NCBI GenBank assembly: GCA_002439705.1
Contig: DJPE01000047.1
Location: 2,267-7,339, forward strand
Source: Christensenella sp. UBA6420
GTDB lineage: Bacteria > Bacillota > Clostridia > Christensenellales > DTU072
Reading direction: 5' to 3'
Length of the DNA stretch: 5,073 bases
Shown here: positions 1 through 5,073 of the stretch, one piece after another
How the letters are laid out: every line of letters begins with the position of its first letter
How positions within the stretch are numbered: the stretch's first letter is position 1
The notes under the pieces: generated by a model
Told to the model about the DNA's origin: nothing
The model's database searches: none
The model's input: only the letters and a program-made list of their open reading frames with translations
Made by a program: the position numbers and the translations under genes

Positions 1-46
1 CCCACTGATTAAGAGTCAGTTGCTCTACCAACTGAGCTAAAGGTGC
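1..46 (-). tRNA. tRNA-Lys (anticodon CUU), 5' part; 3' part lies outside the window
   Basis: Read on the minus strand, the segment folds as the first half of a tRNA. It starts with acceptor strand GCACCTT, then TA, a D arm with stem GCTC/GAGC around loop AGTTGGTA, and an anticodon stem ACTGA/TCAGT closing the seven-base loop CTCTTAA. The middle bases of that loop give anticodon CUU, which reads the lysine codon AAG. The window edge cuts the gene inside the variable region, so the T arm and 3' acceptor strand cannot be checked. The mature 5' end is placed at 46, about 14 nt downstream of the start expected from the promoter at 67-95, so RNase P would remove a short leader. Confidence 0.95.
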
Positions 47-66
47 ATTCGTTTGTTACGTTTGAT

Positions 67-95
67 ATTATAGTTAATAACTTTACGCTTGTCAA
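67..95 (-). promoter_or_regulatory. Consensus sigma-A promoter of the tRNA-Lys gene
   Basis: On the minus strand there is TTGACA (complement of 90-95), a 17-bp spacer (73-89), and TATAAT (complement of 67-72). Both hexamers match the housekeeping consensus at all positions and the spacer is the optimal length. The predicted start is near position 60. A perfect promoter suits a stable-RNA gene. I see no GC-rich discriminator of the kind used in stringent control, although that cannot be judged firmly from one site. Confidence 0.9.
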
Positions 96-165
96 CTAAA
101 TTTCGAAATAATCGTAAAAAATATACTTACATTTTCTGATATATGCGCCCTATTCTTTACCTGAT

Positions 166-194
166 TTGACTTTTAATTAAAGCGGATATATAAT
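166..194 (+). promoter_or_regulatory. Strong sigma-A promoter of the MscS-family gene
   Basis: TTGACT (166-171), a 17-bp spacer, and TATAAT (189-194) match the consensus at 11 of 12 positions. Transcription should start near 201, leaving a leader of about 27 nt before the ATG at 228. It is divergent from the tRNA-Lys promoter; the two -35 boxes are 70 bp apart and do not overlap. The leader is too short for a riboswitch. Confidence 0.85.
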
Positions 195-227
195 ATCGAC
201 ATAAAAACGACAAAGGACAATATTATT

Positions 228-1052
228 ATGGATTGGAATACTTTTTGGACGACGGTAAAAACGTGGCTCACCCACACGGGATTGAAAGTTTTGTTATCTC
301 TCGTTATTCTCGTAGTTTCTTTTGCAATTATAAACTGGCTAAGCAAAAAAGTCGCGAACAGGGGTAAAAAGTTAGAAGAAACGAAAAAAGTCGACAAAAC
401 TTTATACAGGACTTTAAGTTACGTTATTAAAATAGCTCTGAAGGTTCTTATCATAATAGCTTTGATTAGCTATCTCGGTATCGACACGAGCGGCATAACC
501 GCCCTTATCGCTTCTCTCGGCGTAGGCGTAGGTCTTGCGGTAAACGGTACTCTCTCCAACCTTGCCGGCGGCACGTTACTCCTTATCACCCGCCCCTTTA
601 AGGTGGACGACTATATCTCGGCTTGCGGACACGAAGGCACGGTAGAAGATATTCTTATCTGCAACACTAAATTGAGAACCAACGACAACAAAGTCGTGTA
701 TCTCCCCAACGGAAAACTCTCCACGAGCGAAATCGTCAACTATTCCGAAAAGGAAATGAGAAGAGTAGACGTCACTTTCTCCGTCTCCTACTCCGACGAC
801 TTCGAACAAGCCAAACAAATAATACGCGATATTTGTGACAACCATCCCCTAATCGTCGACGAACCCGCTACCGCCGTCAGAATGTCCGCTCAATCGGCAA
901 GCAGTATCGACCTTACCGTAAAAGCCTGGTGCAAGAACGCCGATTATTGGACGGTAAAAGCCGACCTTCTCGAACAGGTAAAAACCGCCTTCGACGAAAA
1001 AGGCATAAGTATTCCGTTCAACCAACTTGACGTCCACGTAAAAAACGATTAA
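228..1052 (+). CDS. Small-conductance mechanosensitive ion channel, MscS family
   Basis: The gene encodes a 274-residue membrane channel that would open under membrane tension and release small solutes after osmotic downshock; MscS proteins are homoheptamers. Hydrophobic segments at about residues 20-39 and 62-84 are TM1 and TM2. The third segment (about 89-120) is the pore helix, with the family's Gly/Ala-rich face (GVGVGLAVNG), then SNLAGG and the RPF turn at 122-124 that leads into the beta domain. LPNG lies at 159-162, and the C-terminal alpha/beta domain ends in IPFNQLDVHV (262-271), matching the usual MscS tail. Length is close to the 286-residue E. coli protein and nothing looks truncated. 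The ATG is chosen because AAAGGA (212-217) lies 10 nt upstream. It is a single-gene unit with its own promoter and terminator. The family is clear; which MscS paralogue it represents is not. Confidence 0.95.
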   Translation: MDWNTFWTTVKTWLTHTGLKVLLSLVILVVSFAIINWLSKKVANRGKKLEETKKVDKTLYRTLSYVIKIALKVLIIIALISYLGIDTSGITALIASLGVGVGLAVNGTLSNLAGGTLLLITRPFKVDDYISACGHEGTVEDILICNTKLRTNDNKVVYLPNGKLSTSEIVNYSEKEMRRVDVTFSVSYSDDFEQAKQIIRDICDNHPLIVDEPATAVRMSAQSASSIDLTVKAWCKNADYWTVKADLLEQVKTAFDEKGISIPFNQLDVHVKND

Positions 1053-1053
1053 A

Positions 1054-1090
1054 TTTTTGTATACAGACGTTTTATAAAGCTATACAAAAA
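1054..1090. repeat. Perfect 10-bp inverted repeat after the channel gene
   Basis: TTTTTGTATA (1054-1063) and TATACAAAAA (1081-1090) are exact reverse complements separated by 17 bases. The left arm starts one base after the channel stop codon. The right arm's A-tract is also the A-tract at the foot of the next hairpin (1091-1112). In RNA this gives a weak A/U hairpin stacked directly on the terminator, or a competitor for the terminator's lower stem. The repeat is directly seen; any role in 3'-end protection or terminator tuning is inference. Confidence 0.75.
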
Positions 1091-1118
1091 CCGCATTTAC
1101 CTATCAATGCGGTTTTTT
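1086..1118. terminator. Bidirectional intrinsic terminator between convergent genes
   Basis: CCGCATT (1091-1097) pairs with AATGCGG (1106-1112) around an 8-base loop. The stem can be extended by AAAAA (1086-1090) against the T-run at 1113-1118. On the plus strand it is a hairpin followed by six T's, ending the channel transcript. On the minus strand the complement of 1086-1090 supplies five T's, so it can also end the TtcA-like transcript, whose stop codon is at 1155-1157. No other terminator is visible in the 102-base convergent gap. Confidence 0.88.
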
Positions 1119-1154
1119 GACGTTCTATTTTTTAATAATCAGATTTATCGGCAA

Positions 1155-2306
1155 TCACGAGCGGTACTCGTCTTTAATTTTGTCGGCGTAGTCGTCGAGA
1201 AAGCTATGTCTTTCGCCGTTCTTTTTGTAGGCTATTACGGTGTCGAGATTTACGTTTTCGACGCTTTTGAAGATACATTTCTCCACTTCGGGGTTATTCT
1301 TTTTTAGTTCTCTTATGAGTTCTTTGATTTCCTGGCGTTTGGAGTGGTTTGCGCCGTTGTTGCAAGTGGTGCAGGTATCGGTAAACTTACACGCGCATTG
1401 AATAAAGTGAAGTCCGTTATAGTCGCGCCATTCCTTTATTACGTCTTCCCTTATAAGGTACAGTGGACGGATAAGTTCCATTCCTTCGAAGTTCGTACTG
1501 TGAAGTTTAGGCATCATGGTTTGCACCTGCGCGCCATACAACATTCCCATTAAGATAGTTTCTATCACGTCGTCGTAGTGGTGTCCCAAAGCTATTTTGT
1601 TACAGCCCGCCTGCTTTGCGAAGTTATACAAATGCCCCCTTCTCATACGGGCACAGAGATAGCACGGCGATTTTTCGATATTGTAGACCGACTCGAAAAT
1701 ATCGCTTTCAAAAATCGTGATGGGTATACCGAGTTTTCTTGCGTTATCTTCGATTATACGACGATTTTCGGCGTTATATCCGGGGTCCATAACGATAAAT
1801 TTCGTTTCAAACGGAACGTCAGTATAACGTTGCAATTCCTGAAACAGTTTGGCCATCAGCATGGAATCCTTACCGCCCGAAATGCAAACCGCAATTTTAT
1901 CGTTCGGCTGAATCAACTCGTATTCCTTTATCGCCTTAATAAATTTACTTAAAATCTTGACGCGGAATTTAGTCTGAATACTTCTTTCTACGTCGGCTTG
2001 AAAATCTTTGTCGGCTTGTTTTATAAGTTCGTTCCTGAGCCACGCGGAATAACCGCCTTTAAGACTGCACGCGTCAAAACCATTTTCTTCCAGACTGTCG
2101 CAAACCCCTAAACTTAACTCTCCCCTTGCGCAATAGACGATTATTTTCTTATCCTTGTCGAGTCCCTTGCCGTTTACGACGTCTTCTGCGTCCATTCTTA
2201 TCGAATTCGGAATAAACCCGTAAGAACGGTCGAACTCGCTTCTCATGTCGATAAGCGTATAATCTTCTTTATTGAGTTTTTCTAATTCCGAAACGCAGAT
2301 TTCCAT
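1155..2306 (-). CDS. Rhodanese domain fused to a TtcA-type PP-loop tRNA-thiolation ATPase
   Basis: The 383-residue cytosolic protein has two parts. Residues about 5-93 form a rhodanese domain with a complete active-site loop, catalytic Cys59 in CARGELS, and the terminal GGYSAW motif (84-89). Residues about 105-345 form an adenylating PP-loop domain: SGGKDS at 143-148, a CxxC at Cys215/Cys218, GHHYDDVIET at 241-250, and RPLYLIRED at 280-288. Further cysteines follow at 304, 306, 312 and 315. This set resembles TtcA, which uses ATP and an iron-sulfur cluster to make 2-thiocytidine at tRNA position 32; TtcA proteins hold the cluster with the CxxC plus a downstream cysteine. The rhodanese domain could deliver persulfide sulfur in cis, as the one in ThiI does. 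The exact tRNA target is inferred, and other PP-loop thiolases remain possible; the GHH-DD-ET motif fits TtcA better than TilS. The SD is weak (GAGAGAG, complement of 2313-2319). It has its own promoter. Confidence 0.85.
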   Translation of the reverse strand: MEICVSELEKLNKEDYTLIDMRSEFDRSYGFIPNSIRMDAEDVVNGKGLDKDKKIIVYCARGELSLGVCDSLEENGFDACSLKGGYSAWLRNELIKQADKDFQADVERSIQTKFRVKILSKFIKAIKEYELIQPNDKIAVCISGGKDSMLMAKLFQELQRYTDVPFETKFIVMDPGYNAENRRIIEDNARKLGIPITIFESDIFESVYNIEKSPCYLCARMRRGHLYNFAKQAGCNKIALGHHYDDVIETILMGMLYGAQVQTMMPKLHSTNFEGMELIRPLYLIREDVIKEWRDYNGLHFIQCACKFTDTCTTCNNGANHSKRQEIKELIRELKKNNPEVEKCIFKSVENVNLDTVIAYKKNGERHSFLDDYADKIKDEYRS

Positions 2307-2339
2307 AAATATCTCTCTCAGTAAGTTTTAATCGCAACT

Positions 2340-2368
2340 ATTTTACCATTATTACAGTTAATTCGCAA
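2340..2368 (-). promoter_or_regulatory. Sigma-A-type promoter of the rhodanese-TtcA gene
   Basis: On the minus strand there is TTGCGA (complement of 2363-2368), a 17-bp spacer, and TAAAAT (complement of 2340-2345), a moderate match to consensus. Transcription would begin near 2333 and give a leader of about 27 nt. It lies in the 101-bp gap after the EamA gene, so this gene need not depend on readthrough from the transporter. Confidence 0.65.
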
Positions 2369-2407
2369 GTAAAACTACGTAAAGCGGAGTTCCCGTAGCA
2401 ACGCTCC

Positions 2408-3277
2408 TTATGCAAAAACCGCCATTACTATCGTACCGGCTACGATAAGGCTTAATCCTATCCAGGCTTTCACTGAAAGTTTTTCTTTCAGGAAAATCAT
2501 AGAAAACGCTATCGTAATCACGATGCTCAGTTTGTCTATCGGAACGACTACGCTGACTATGCCGTTCTGAATTGCGCTGTAATAACATAACCACGACGCG
2601 CCCGTAGTCGCGCCCGAAAGAAGTATGAACAAAAGTTCCTTTTTATCAACGGTTTTTATAAGCGGAGCTTTTTTCTTAGCGAAAACGATTACCCACGAAA
2701 TTACGAGAACTACACAGGTTCTTATCGCCGTGCCTAAATTCGATTCCACGTTCTTTATACCTATCTTTGCGAAGATGGAAGTCAACGCGGCGAACACAGC
2801 CGACAGTATTGCGTAAAACGCCCAACTTTTCGACGCTTTTTCGTTATTCCCTACTTCTTTTTTCGGTATCATAAGCATCGTGCCGACGAAAATTGCGGCG
2901 ACGCTTATTATCTTAACCCAAAGGTTGTTCGTTTCGTTAAAATTTACTATCGCGAAAATTACGGTAAGAACGGAACTCGATTTATCTATGGGCGCAACCT
3001 TATTGACGTCGCCTAAATACAACGCTCTCGAATAGCTTATCCACGATATACCCGTACACGCCCCCGAAAGGCACAAAAACAACGCTTCTTTCCATTCGAT
3101 GGATACGATAGTGCCTGCCGAACCGACGATAAACACCATTATCCAAGAAAACACGAGAACTACGCAAGTACGCAGAGCAGTAGCCACGTCGGAGTCTGTA
3201 TGTTTAACTCCGCATTTAATAAGTATTGACGTTACGCCTGCAAATACGGCGGAAAGAATCGAAGTGACTATCCACAT
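2408..3277 (-). CDS. EamA/DMT-superfamily transporter built from two near-identical five-helix halves
   Basis: This is a 289-residue, very hydrophobic inner-membrane protein with about ten predicted helices in two EamA-type halves (about 1-138 and 151-287) joined by a charged linker (KKEVGNNEKASK, 139-150). Both halves carry the same signatures: ILSAVFA at 7 and 157, TSI then Lys21/Lys171, RTCVVLV at 36 and 186, SGA-TG-SW at 71 and 221, PIDK at 96 and 246. The wording of these motifs resembles the short single-domain BAT (bacterial/archaeal transporter) branch of the DMT superfamily more than ordinary two-domain EamA exporters. The second half keeps the typical FLKEKL stretch (262-267); the first has the divergent NFNETNNL. 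Substrate is unknown. The start is the only ATG after an in-frame TAG seven codons upstream, yet its nearest AGGA is 16 nt away, too far for a normal SD; a mini-ORF overlaps it. It is isolated from cdd by a terminator. Confidence 0.9.
   Translation of the reverse strand: MWIVTSILSAVFAGVTSILIKCGVKHTDSDVATALRTCVVLVFSWIMVFIVGSAGTIVSIEWKEALFLCLSGACTGISWISYSRALYLGDVNKVAPIDKSSSVLTVIFAIVNFNETNNLWVKIISVAAIFVGTMLMIPKKEVGNNEKASKSWAFYAILSAVFAALTSIFAKIGIKNVESNLGTAIRTCVVLVISWVIVFAKKKAPLIKTVDKKELLFILLSGATTGASWLCYYSAIQNGIVSVVVPIDKLSIVITIAFSMIFLKEKLSVKAWIGLSLIVAGTIVMAVFA
2504..2809 (-). repeat. Second copy of the internal duplication in the transporter gene (residues 157-258)
   Basis: This is the partner of the copy at 2954-3259, at a constant offset of 150 codons. 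It looks closer to the ancestral single-domain sequence, because it retains the FLKEKL stretch after the repeat and VVPIDKLS (244-251), whereas the first copy has APIDKSSS and NFNETNNL. Confidence 0.85.
2954..3259 (-). repeat. First copy of the internal duplication in the transporter gene (residues 7-108)
   Basis: Aligned by hand without gaps to residues 157-258 (2504-2809), this segment has 54 identities in 102 positions, about 53%. Traces remain in DNA: an 11-base match beginning at 3153 recurs at 2703, exactly 450 bp away, and CCCGAAAG is shared at the same spacing. One residue of slippage appears only after about residue 111. This indicates duplication of a half-size gene. Confidence 0.85.
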
Positions 3278-3288
3278 ATCGACTTCAT
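3268..3288 (-). other. Possible six-codon upstream ORF overlapping the transporter start
   Basis: An ATG (complement of 3286-3288) follows AGGA (complement of 3294-3297) at 5-nt spacing and encodes MKSICG before a TAG at 3268-3270, inside the first codons of the transporter. The transporter ATG at 3277 lies within it in another frame and has no SD of its own at normal distance. Ribosomes loaded by this AGGA might reinitiate on the transporter start. The hexamer TAGGAC occurs twice here, 2 bp apart. The sequence pattern is clear; that it is translated is unproven. Confidence 0.35.
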
Positions 3289-3317
3289 TGTAGTCCTATC
3301 GTCCTAATATGTAAAGT

Positions 3318-3360
3318 AAAATATTAAAAATATTTTGCGTGAAAAATTTATTTTTTCGCG
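3318..3360. promoter_or_regulatory. Two adjacent palindromes in the probable transporter promoter
   Basis: AAAATATT/AATATTTT (3318-3325 and 3329-3336) is a perfect 8-bp inverted repeat with a 3-bp spacer. One base further, CGTGAAAAA/TTTTTCGCG (3338-3346 and 3352-3360) forms 9-bp arms with one mismatch. On the minus strand a weak promoter, TTTTCA (complement of 3340-3345), 16 bp, TATTTT (complement of 3318-3323), would fall inside the two palindromes. A promoter is needed here because a terminator lies just upstream. The operator role is inferred, and A/T-rich DNA makes such symmetry less surprising. Confidence 0.4.
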
Positions 3361-3370
3361 AACTAAATCG

Positions 3371-3396
3371 AAAAACGCAACCTTTACGGTTGCGTT
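3371..3396 (-). terminator. Intrinsic terminator of the deoD-deoB-cdd transcript
   Basis: On the minus strand, AACGCAACC (complement of 3388-3396) pairs with GGTTGCGTT (complement of 3374-3382) around a five-base loop, with a run of five T's at the end of the stem. It lies about 54 nt after the cdd stop codon and before the transporter gene, marking the end of the nucleoside-salvage operon. Confidence 0.85.
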
Positions 3397-3449
3397 ATCC
3401 TTATAATTTAATTTGTAAGAATTTTTATCAAATTCGCCTTAAAACGGAA

Positions 3450-3854
3450 TTATAATTCCTTTTTAGTGAAAGCAAAAGGCAGAACTTCTTTCAACGGATA
3501 CGCGGTGAACTTATCGGCGTTACCTAACAGCACGACGAAATTTTCGTCGCAAAATTCCGCCATTACCTGACGGCAAACGCCGCACGGAGAACAAAATTCC
3601 GACACTTCGCCTTCTCTTCCGCCTACTATGGCTATCTTTTCAAACTCGGTCACGCCTTCGCTTATCGCCTTAAAAAACGCAGTTCTTTCGGCGCACACGG
3701 TGGGCGTATAGGTTGCGTTTTCTATATTGCAACCCGTAAAAACTCTGCCGTCTTTACTTAACAGAGCGGCTCCCACTCTGTAATGAGAATACGGAGTGTA
3801 CGACCTGCCCCTTGCTTCGGTGGCTTTAATCATCAATTCTTTATCGGTAATCAC
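3450..3854 (-). CDS. cdd: Cytidine deaminase, homotetrameric type
   Basis: This zinc enzyme of pyrimidine salvage converts cytidine and deoxycytidine to uridine and deoxyuridine, releasing ammonia. The 134-residue length is typical of the small tetrameric class. Visible motifs are PYSHYRVGAAL (21-31), the nucleoside-binding NIEN (43-46), CAE with zinc ligand Cys54 and catalytic Glu56, and PCGVC with zinc ligands Cys91 and Cys94. All catalytic residues are present. The start is a GTG whose bases overlap the deoB stop codon (GTGA, 3851-3854), supported by GAGGTGA just upstream; an internal ATG at codon 8 (3831-3833) is a weaker alternative. It is the last gene of the deoD-deoB-cdd unit, with a terminator about 54 nt downstream. 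Confidence 0.97.
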   Translation of the reverse strand: MITDKELMIKATEARGRSYTPYSHYRVGAALLSKDGRVFTGCNIENATYTPTVCAERTAFFKAISEGVTEFEKIAIVGGREGEVSEFCSPCGVCRQVMAEFCDENFVVLLGNADKFTAYPLKEVLPFAFTKKEL

Positions 3855-5011
3855 TTAATCACCTCGTTAAGGAAAGACTTGCCGCTCGTGTTTTCCTTAT
3901 CTACGTTAAAGTATTCGAGAACGGTAGCGGATATGTCGCAGAACCCGAATCTCGTGCCTAAATTTACGCCGCTTTTTACGTTCTTGCCGCACATAACCAT
4001 AGGAACGTACTCTCTCGAATGGTCGGTGGACGGCGTGGACGGGTCGCAACCGTGGTCCGCCGTAATTATCAAAACGTCTTCGTCACGCATATTTTCAAGG
4101 AATTTTCCTAAATATCCGTCGAATTCGGTCATTGCTTTGGCGTAGCCTTCGACGTCGTTTCTGTGTCCGTACTTCATATCGAAATCGACTAAATTTACAA
4201 AACACAAGCCGTTAAAGTCGCGTTTTTGCAGTCCTAACGTTACTTCCATTCCGTTTGCGTTACTAACGGTACGGTTACTTTCGCTCAAACCTTTTCCCGC
4301 GAATATATCGTAAATTTTGCCGACGGAAATGGTTTCGTATCCGCTGTTTTTCAGCAAATCGAGCATCGTGTCCTTAGGCGGAACCAACGAAAAATCGTGA
4401 CGGTTTGCCGTTCTCGTAAAAGGATATTCTCCCGTAAACGGTCTTGCTATTACTCTGCCTACGCCGTGGTCGCCCACTAAAATTTCGCGAGCGATTTCGC
4501 AGTAACGATAAAGTTCTTTCACGGGTACGACTTCTTCGTGCGCCGCTATCTGGAACACGCTGTCCGCCGAAGTGTAGACTATCAAAGCTCCCGTCTTAAT
4601 ATGTTCTTCGCCGTAGTCTTTTATTACTTCCGTCCCCGAATACGGCTTGTTACAGAGAGTTTTTCTTCCCGTACGTTTCTCGAACTCGTCGATTATTTCT
4701 TTCGGAAAACCGTTCGGATAGGTCGGCAACGCCTTAGGCGAAACCAAACCGGCGATTTCCCAATGCCCTATCGTCGTGTCCTTTCCCATAGAAAGTTCAC
4801 CAAGCCTTGCGAACGACCCTTGCGGATTATCTACACCGCCGCCCACGTTGTCGATATTGAAAAGTCCAAGTTGTTTCAAATTAGGACAGTTGAAAGCGGG
4901 ATGATTTCTTATAGCTCCGAGCGTGTTACTGCCTTCGTCGTGCCATAAGTTTGCGTCGGGAAGTTCCCCTATTCCGCAACTATCGAGTACAATTATAAAA
5001 AATCTTTTCAT
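3851..5011 (-). CDS. deoB: Phosphopentomutase
   Basis: DeoB interconverts ribose-1-phosphate or deoxyribose-1-phosphate with the 5-phosphates, linking nucleoside breakdown to the pentose phosphate pathway and to deoxyribose-phosphate aldolase. The 386-residue cytosolic protein has the alkaline-phosphatase-superfamily layout: Asp10 in the N-terminal VLDSCGIGELPDA, the phosphothreonine region GKDTTIGHWE (76-85), then metal-ligand positions Asp278 and His283 in VDFDMKYGH, Asp319-His320 in ADHGCDP, and His331 in TDHSREYVP. These match the six manganese ligands known in Bacillus phosphopentomutase, and the insert (cap) domain lies between about 90 and 215. Length is near the usual 390-405. The ATG follows the deoD stop codon by 2 nt and no strong SD is present (GGA lies 12 nt away), so translation is probably coupled to deoD. 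It overlaps cdd by 4 nt. Confidence 0.98.
   Translation of the reverse strand: MKRFFIIVLDSCGIGELPDANLWHDEGSNTLGAIRNHPAFNCPNLKQLGLFNIDNVGGGVDNPQGSFARLGELSMGKDTTIGHWEIAGLVSPKALPTYPNGFPKEIIDEFEKRTGRKTLCNKPYSGTEVIKDYGEEHIKTGALIVYTSADSVFQIAAHEEVVPVKELYRYCEIAREILVGDHGVGRVIARPFTGEYPFTRTANRHDFSLVPPKDTMLDLLKNSGYETISVGKIYDIFAGKGLSESNRTVSNANGMEVTLGLQKRDFNGLCFVNLVDFDMKYGHRNDVEGYAKAMTEFDGYLGKFLENMRDEDVLIITADHGCDPSTPSTDHSREYVPMVMCGKNVKSGVNLGTRFGFCDISATVLEYFNVDKENTSGKSFLNEVIK
3859..3865 (-). promoter_or_regulatory. Ribosome binding site deciding the GTG start of cdd
   Basis: GAGGTGA on the minus strand lies within the last codons of deoB, 4 nt before the GTG at 3852-3854. It is the best SD match near the start and supports GTG over the in-frame ATG at 3831-3833. 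Placement inside deoB implies translational coupling. Confidence 0.75.
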
Positions 5012-5013
5012 TT

Positions 5014-5073
5014 TTACGCCAATTCCAATGCTATTTTCATCATTGCGATGAAAGAATTTTGTCTTTCTTCCGC
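5014..5073 (-). CDS. deoD: C-terminal end of a DeoD-type purine nucleoside phosphorylase (partial)
   Basis: Nineteen codons and a TAA stop (5014-5016) are open from the window edge. The peptide begins AEERQNSF and ends MMKIALELA. This matches the tail of hexameric DeoD phosphorylases, in which an AERQxxF stretch is followed by a helix of the type MIKIALE. DeoD cleaves purine (deoxy)nucleosides with phosphate to free base and (deoxy)ribose-1-phosphate, the substrate of DeoB. The stop codon is 2 nt from the deoB ATG, so the genes share a transcript whose promoter lies outside the window. The call rests on a short tail plus context; a different nucleoside phosphorylase is less likely. Confidence 0.8.
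   Translation of the reverse strand, partial: AEERQNSFIAMMKIALELA

Noticed and set aside
1..120. Integration site of a mobile element at the tRNA-Lys gene.
   Set aside because: Elements usually insert at the tRNA 3' end, which lies outside the window; no integrase gene or repeated tRNA fragment is seen here.
201..227. Riboswitch or leader RNA upstream of the channel.
   Set aside because: The predicted leader is only about 27 nt, with room for little beyond the ribosome binding site.
173..397. Minus-strand hydrophobic open frame of 74 codons opposite the start of the channel gene.
   Set aside because: Its hydrophobicity mirrors the membrane helices on the other strand; it covers the channel's promoter and has no supported start.
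1578..1952. Plus-strand open frame of 124 codons inside the rhodanese-TtcA gene.
   Set aside because: It overlaps the PP-loop and CxxC coding region on the opposite strand and has no SD or recognisable fold.
2371..2399. Possible terminator for the transporter: CTACG/CGTAG stem on the minus strand followed by four T's.
   Set aside because: Only five base pairs around a 14-base loop with a short T-run; too weak to call. The transporter transcript may read into the next gene or end elsewhere.
3783..4145. Plus-strand open frame of 120 codons across cdd and deoB.
   Set aside because: It is antisense to two genes with complete catalytic motifs, has no family resemblance and spans their junction.
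4538..4948. Plus-strand open frame of 136 codons inside deoB.
   Set aside because: Antisense shadow of a well-conserved enzyme; Arg/Ser-rich with no recognisable domain.

Overview
The window looks like a piece of chromosome from a low-to-moderate GC Bacillota, most likely an anaerobic Clostridia-type bacterium. The evidence is consensus sigma-A promoters with 17-bp spacers, purine-rich ribosome binding sites, A+T-rich intergenic DNA, compact hairpin terminators, and protein families common in that group. The genus cannot be named from the sequence. Nothing indicates a phage, plasmid, insertion sequence or CRISPR array; the window reads as ordinary housekeeping chromosome with two unusual protein architectures.

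Layout from left to right. Bases 1-46 are the 5' part of a tRNA-Lys(CUU) gene on the minus strand, driven by a perfect-consensus promoter at 67-95. Back to back with it, a second strong promoter (166-194) drives a plus-strand small-conductance mechanosensitive channel of the MscS family (228-1052). The gene ends in a 10-bp inverted repeat that runs straight into a hairpin terminator able to work in both directions. Everything after that is on the minus strand. A PP-loop ATPase of the TtcA type (1155-2306) carries an N-terminal rhodanese domain and has its own promoter at 2340-2368. An EamA-fold transporter (2408-3277) consists of two closely similar halves, and upstream of it lie two adjacent A/T palindromes and a six-codon upstream reading frame. 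A terminator (3371-3396) separates this from a nucleoside-salvage cluster: cdd (3450-3854), deoB (3851-5011) and the last codons of a deoD-type purine nucleoside phosphorylase gene (5014-5073), transcribed in the order deoD-deoB-cdd.

How the genes work together. The deoD-deoB-cdd cluster is a coherent pathway. Cdd deaminates cytidine and deoxycytidine, the phosphorylase releases (deoxy)ribose-1-phosphate from purine nucleosides, and DeoB converts that to the 5-phosphate for central metabolism. The genes are almost gapless: 2 nt between deoD and deoB, and a 4-nt GTGA overlap between deoB and cdd, which implies one transcript and translational coupling. The tRNA, the channel, the thiolation-type enzyme and the transporter appear to be independent transcription units.

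The items most worth a second look are the transporter, which looks like a tandem fusion of two single-domain five-helix BAT/EamA units (about 53% identity over 102 gap-free aligned residues), and the rhodanese-TtcA fusion, which may combine the sulfur carrier and the tRNA-thiolating ATPase in one chain.
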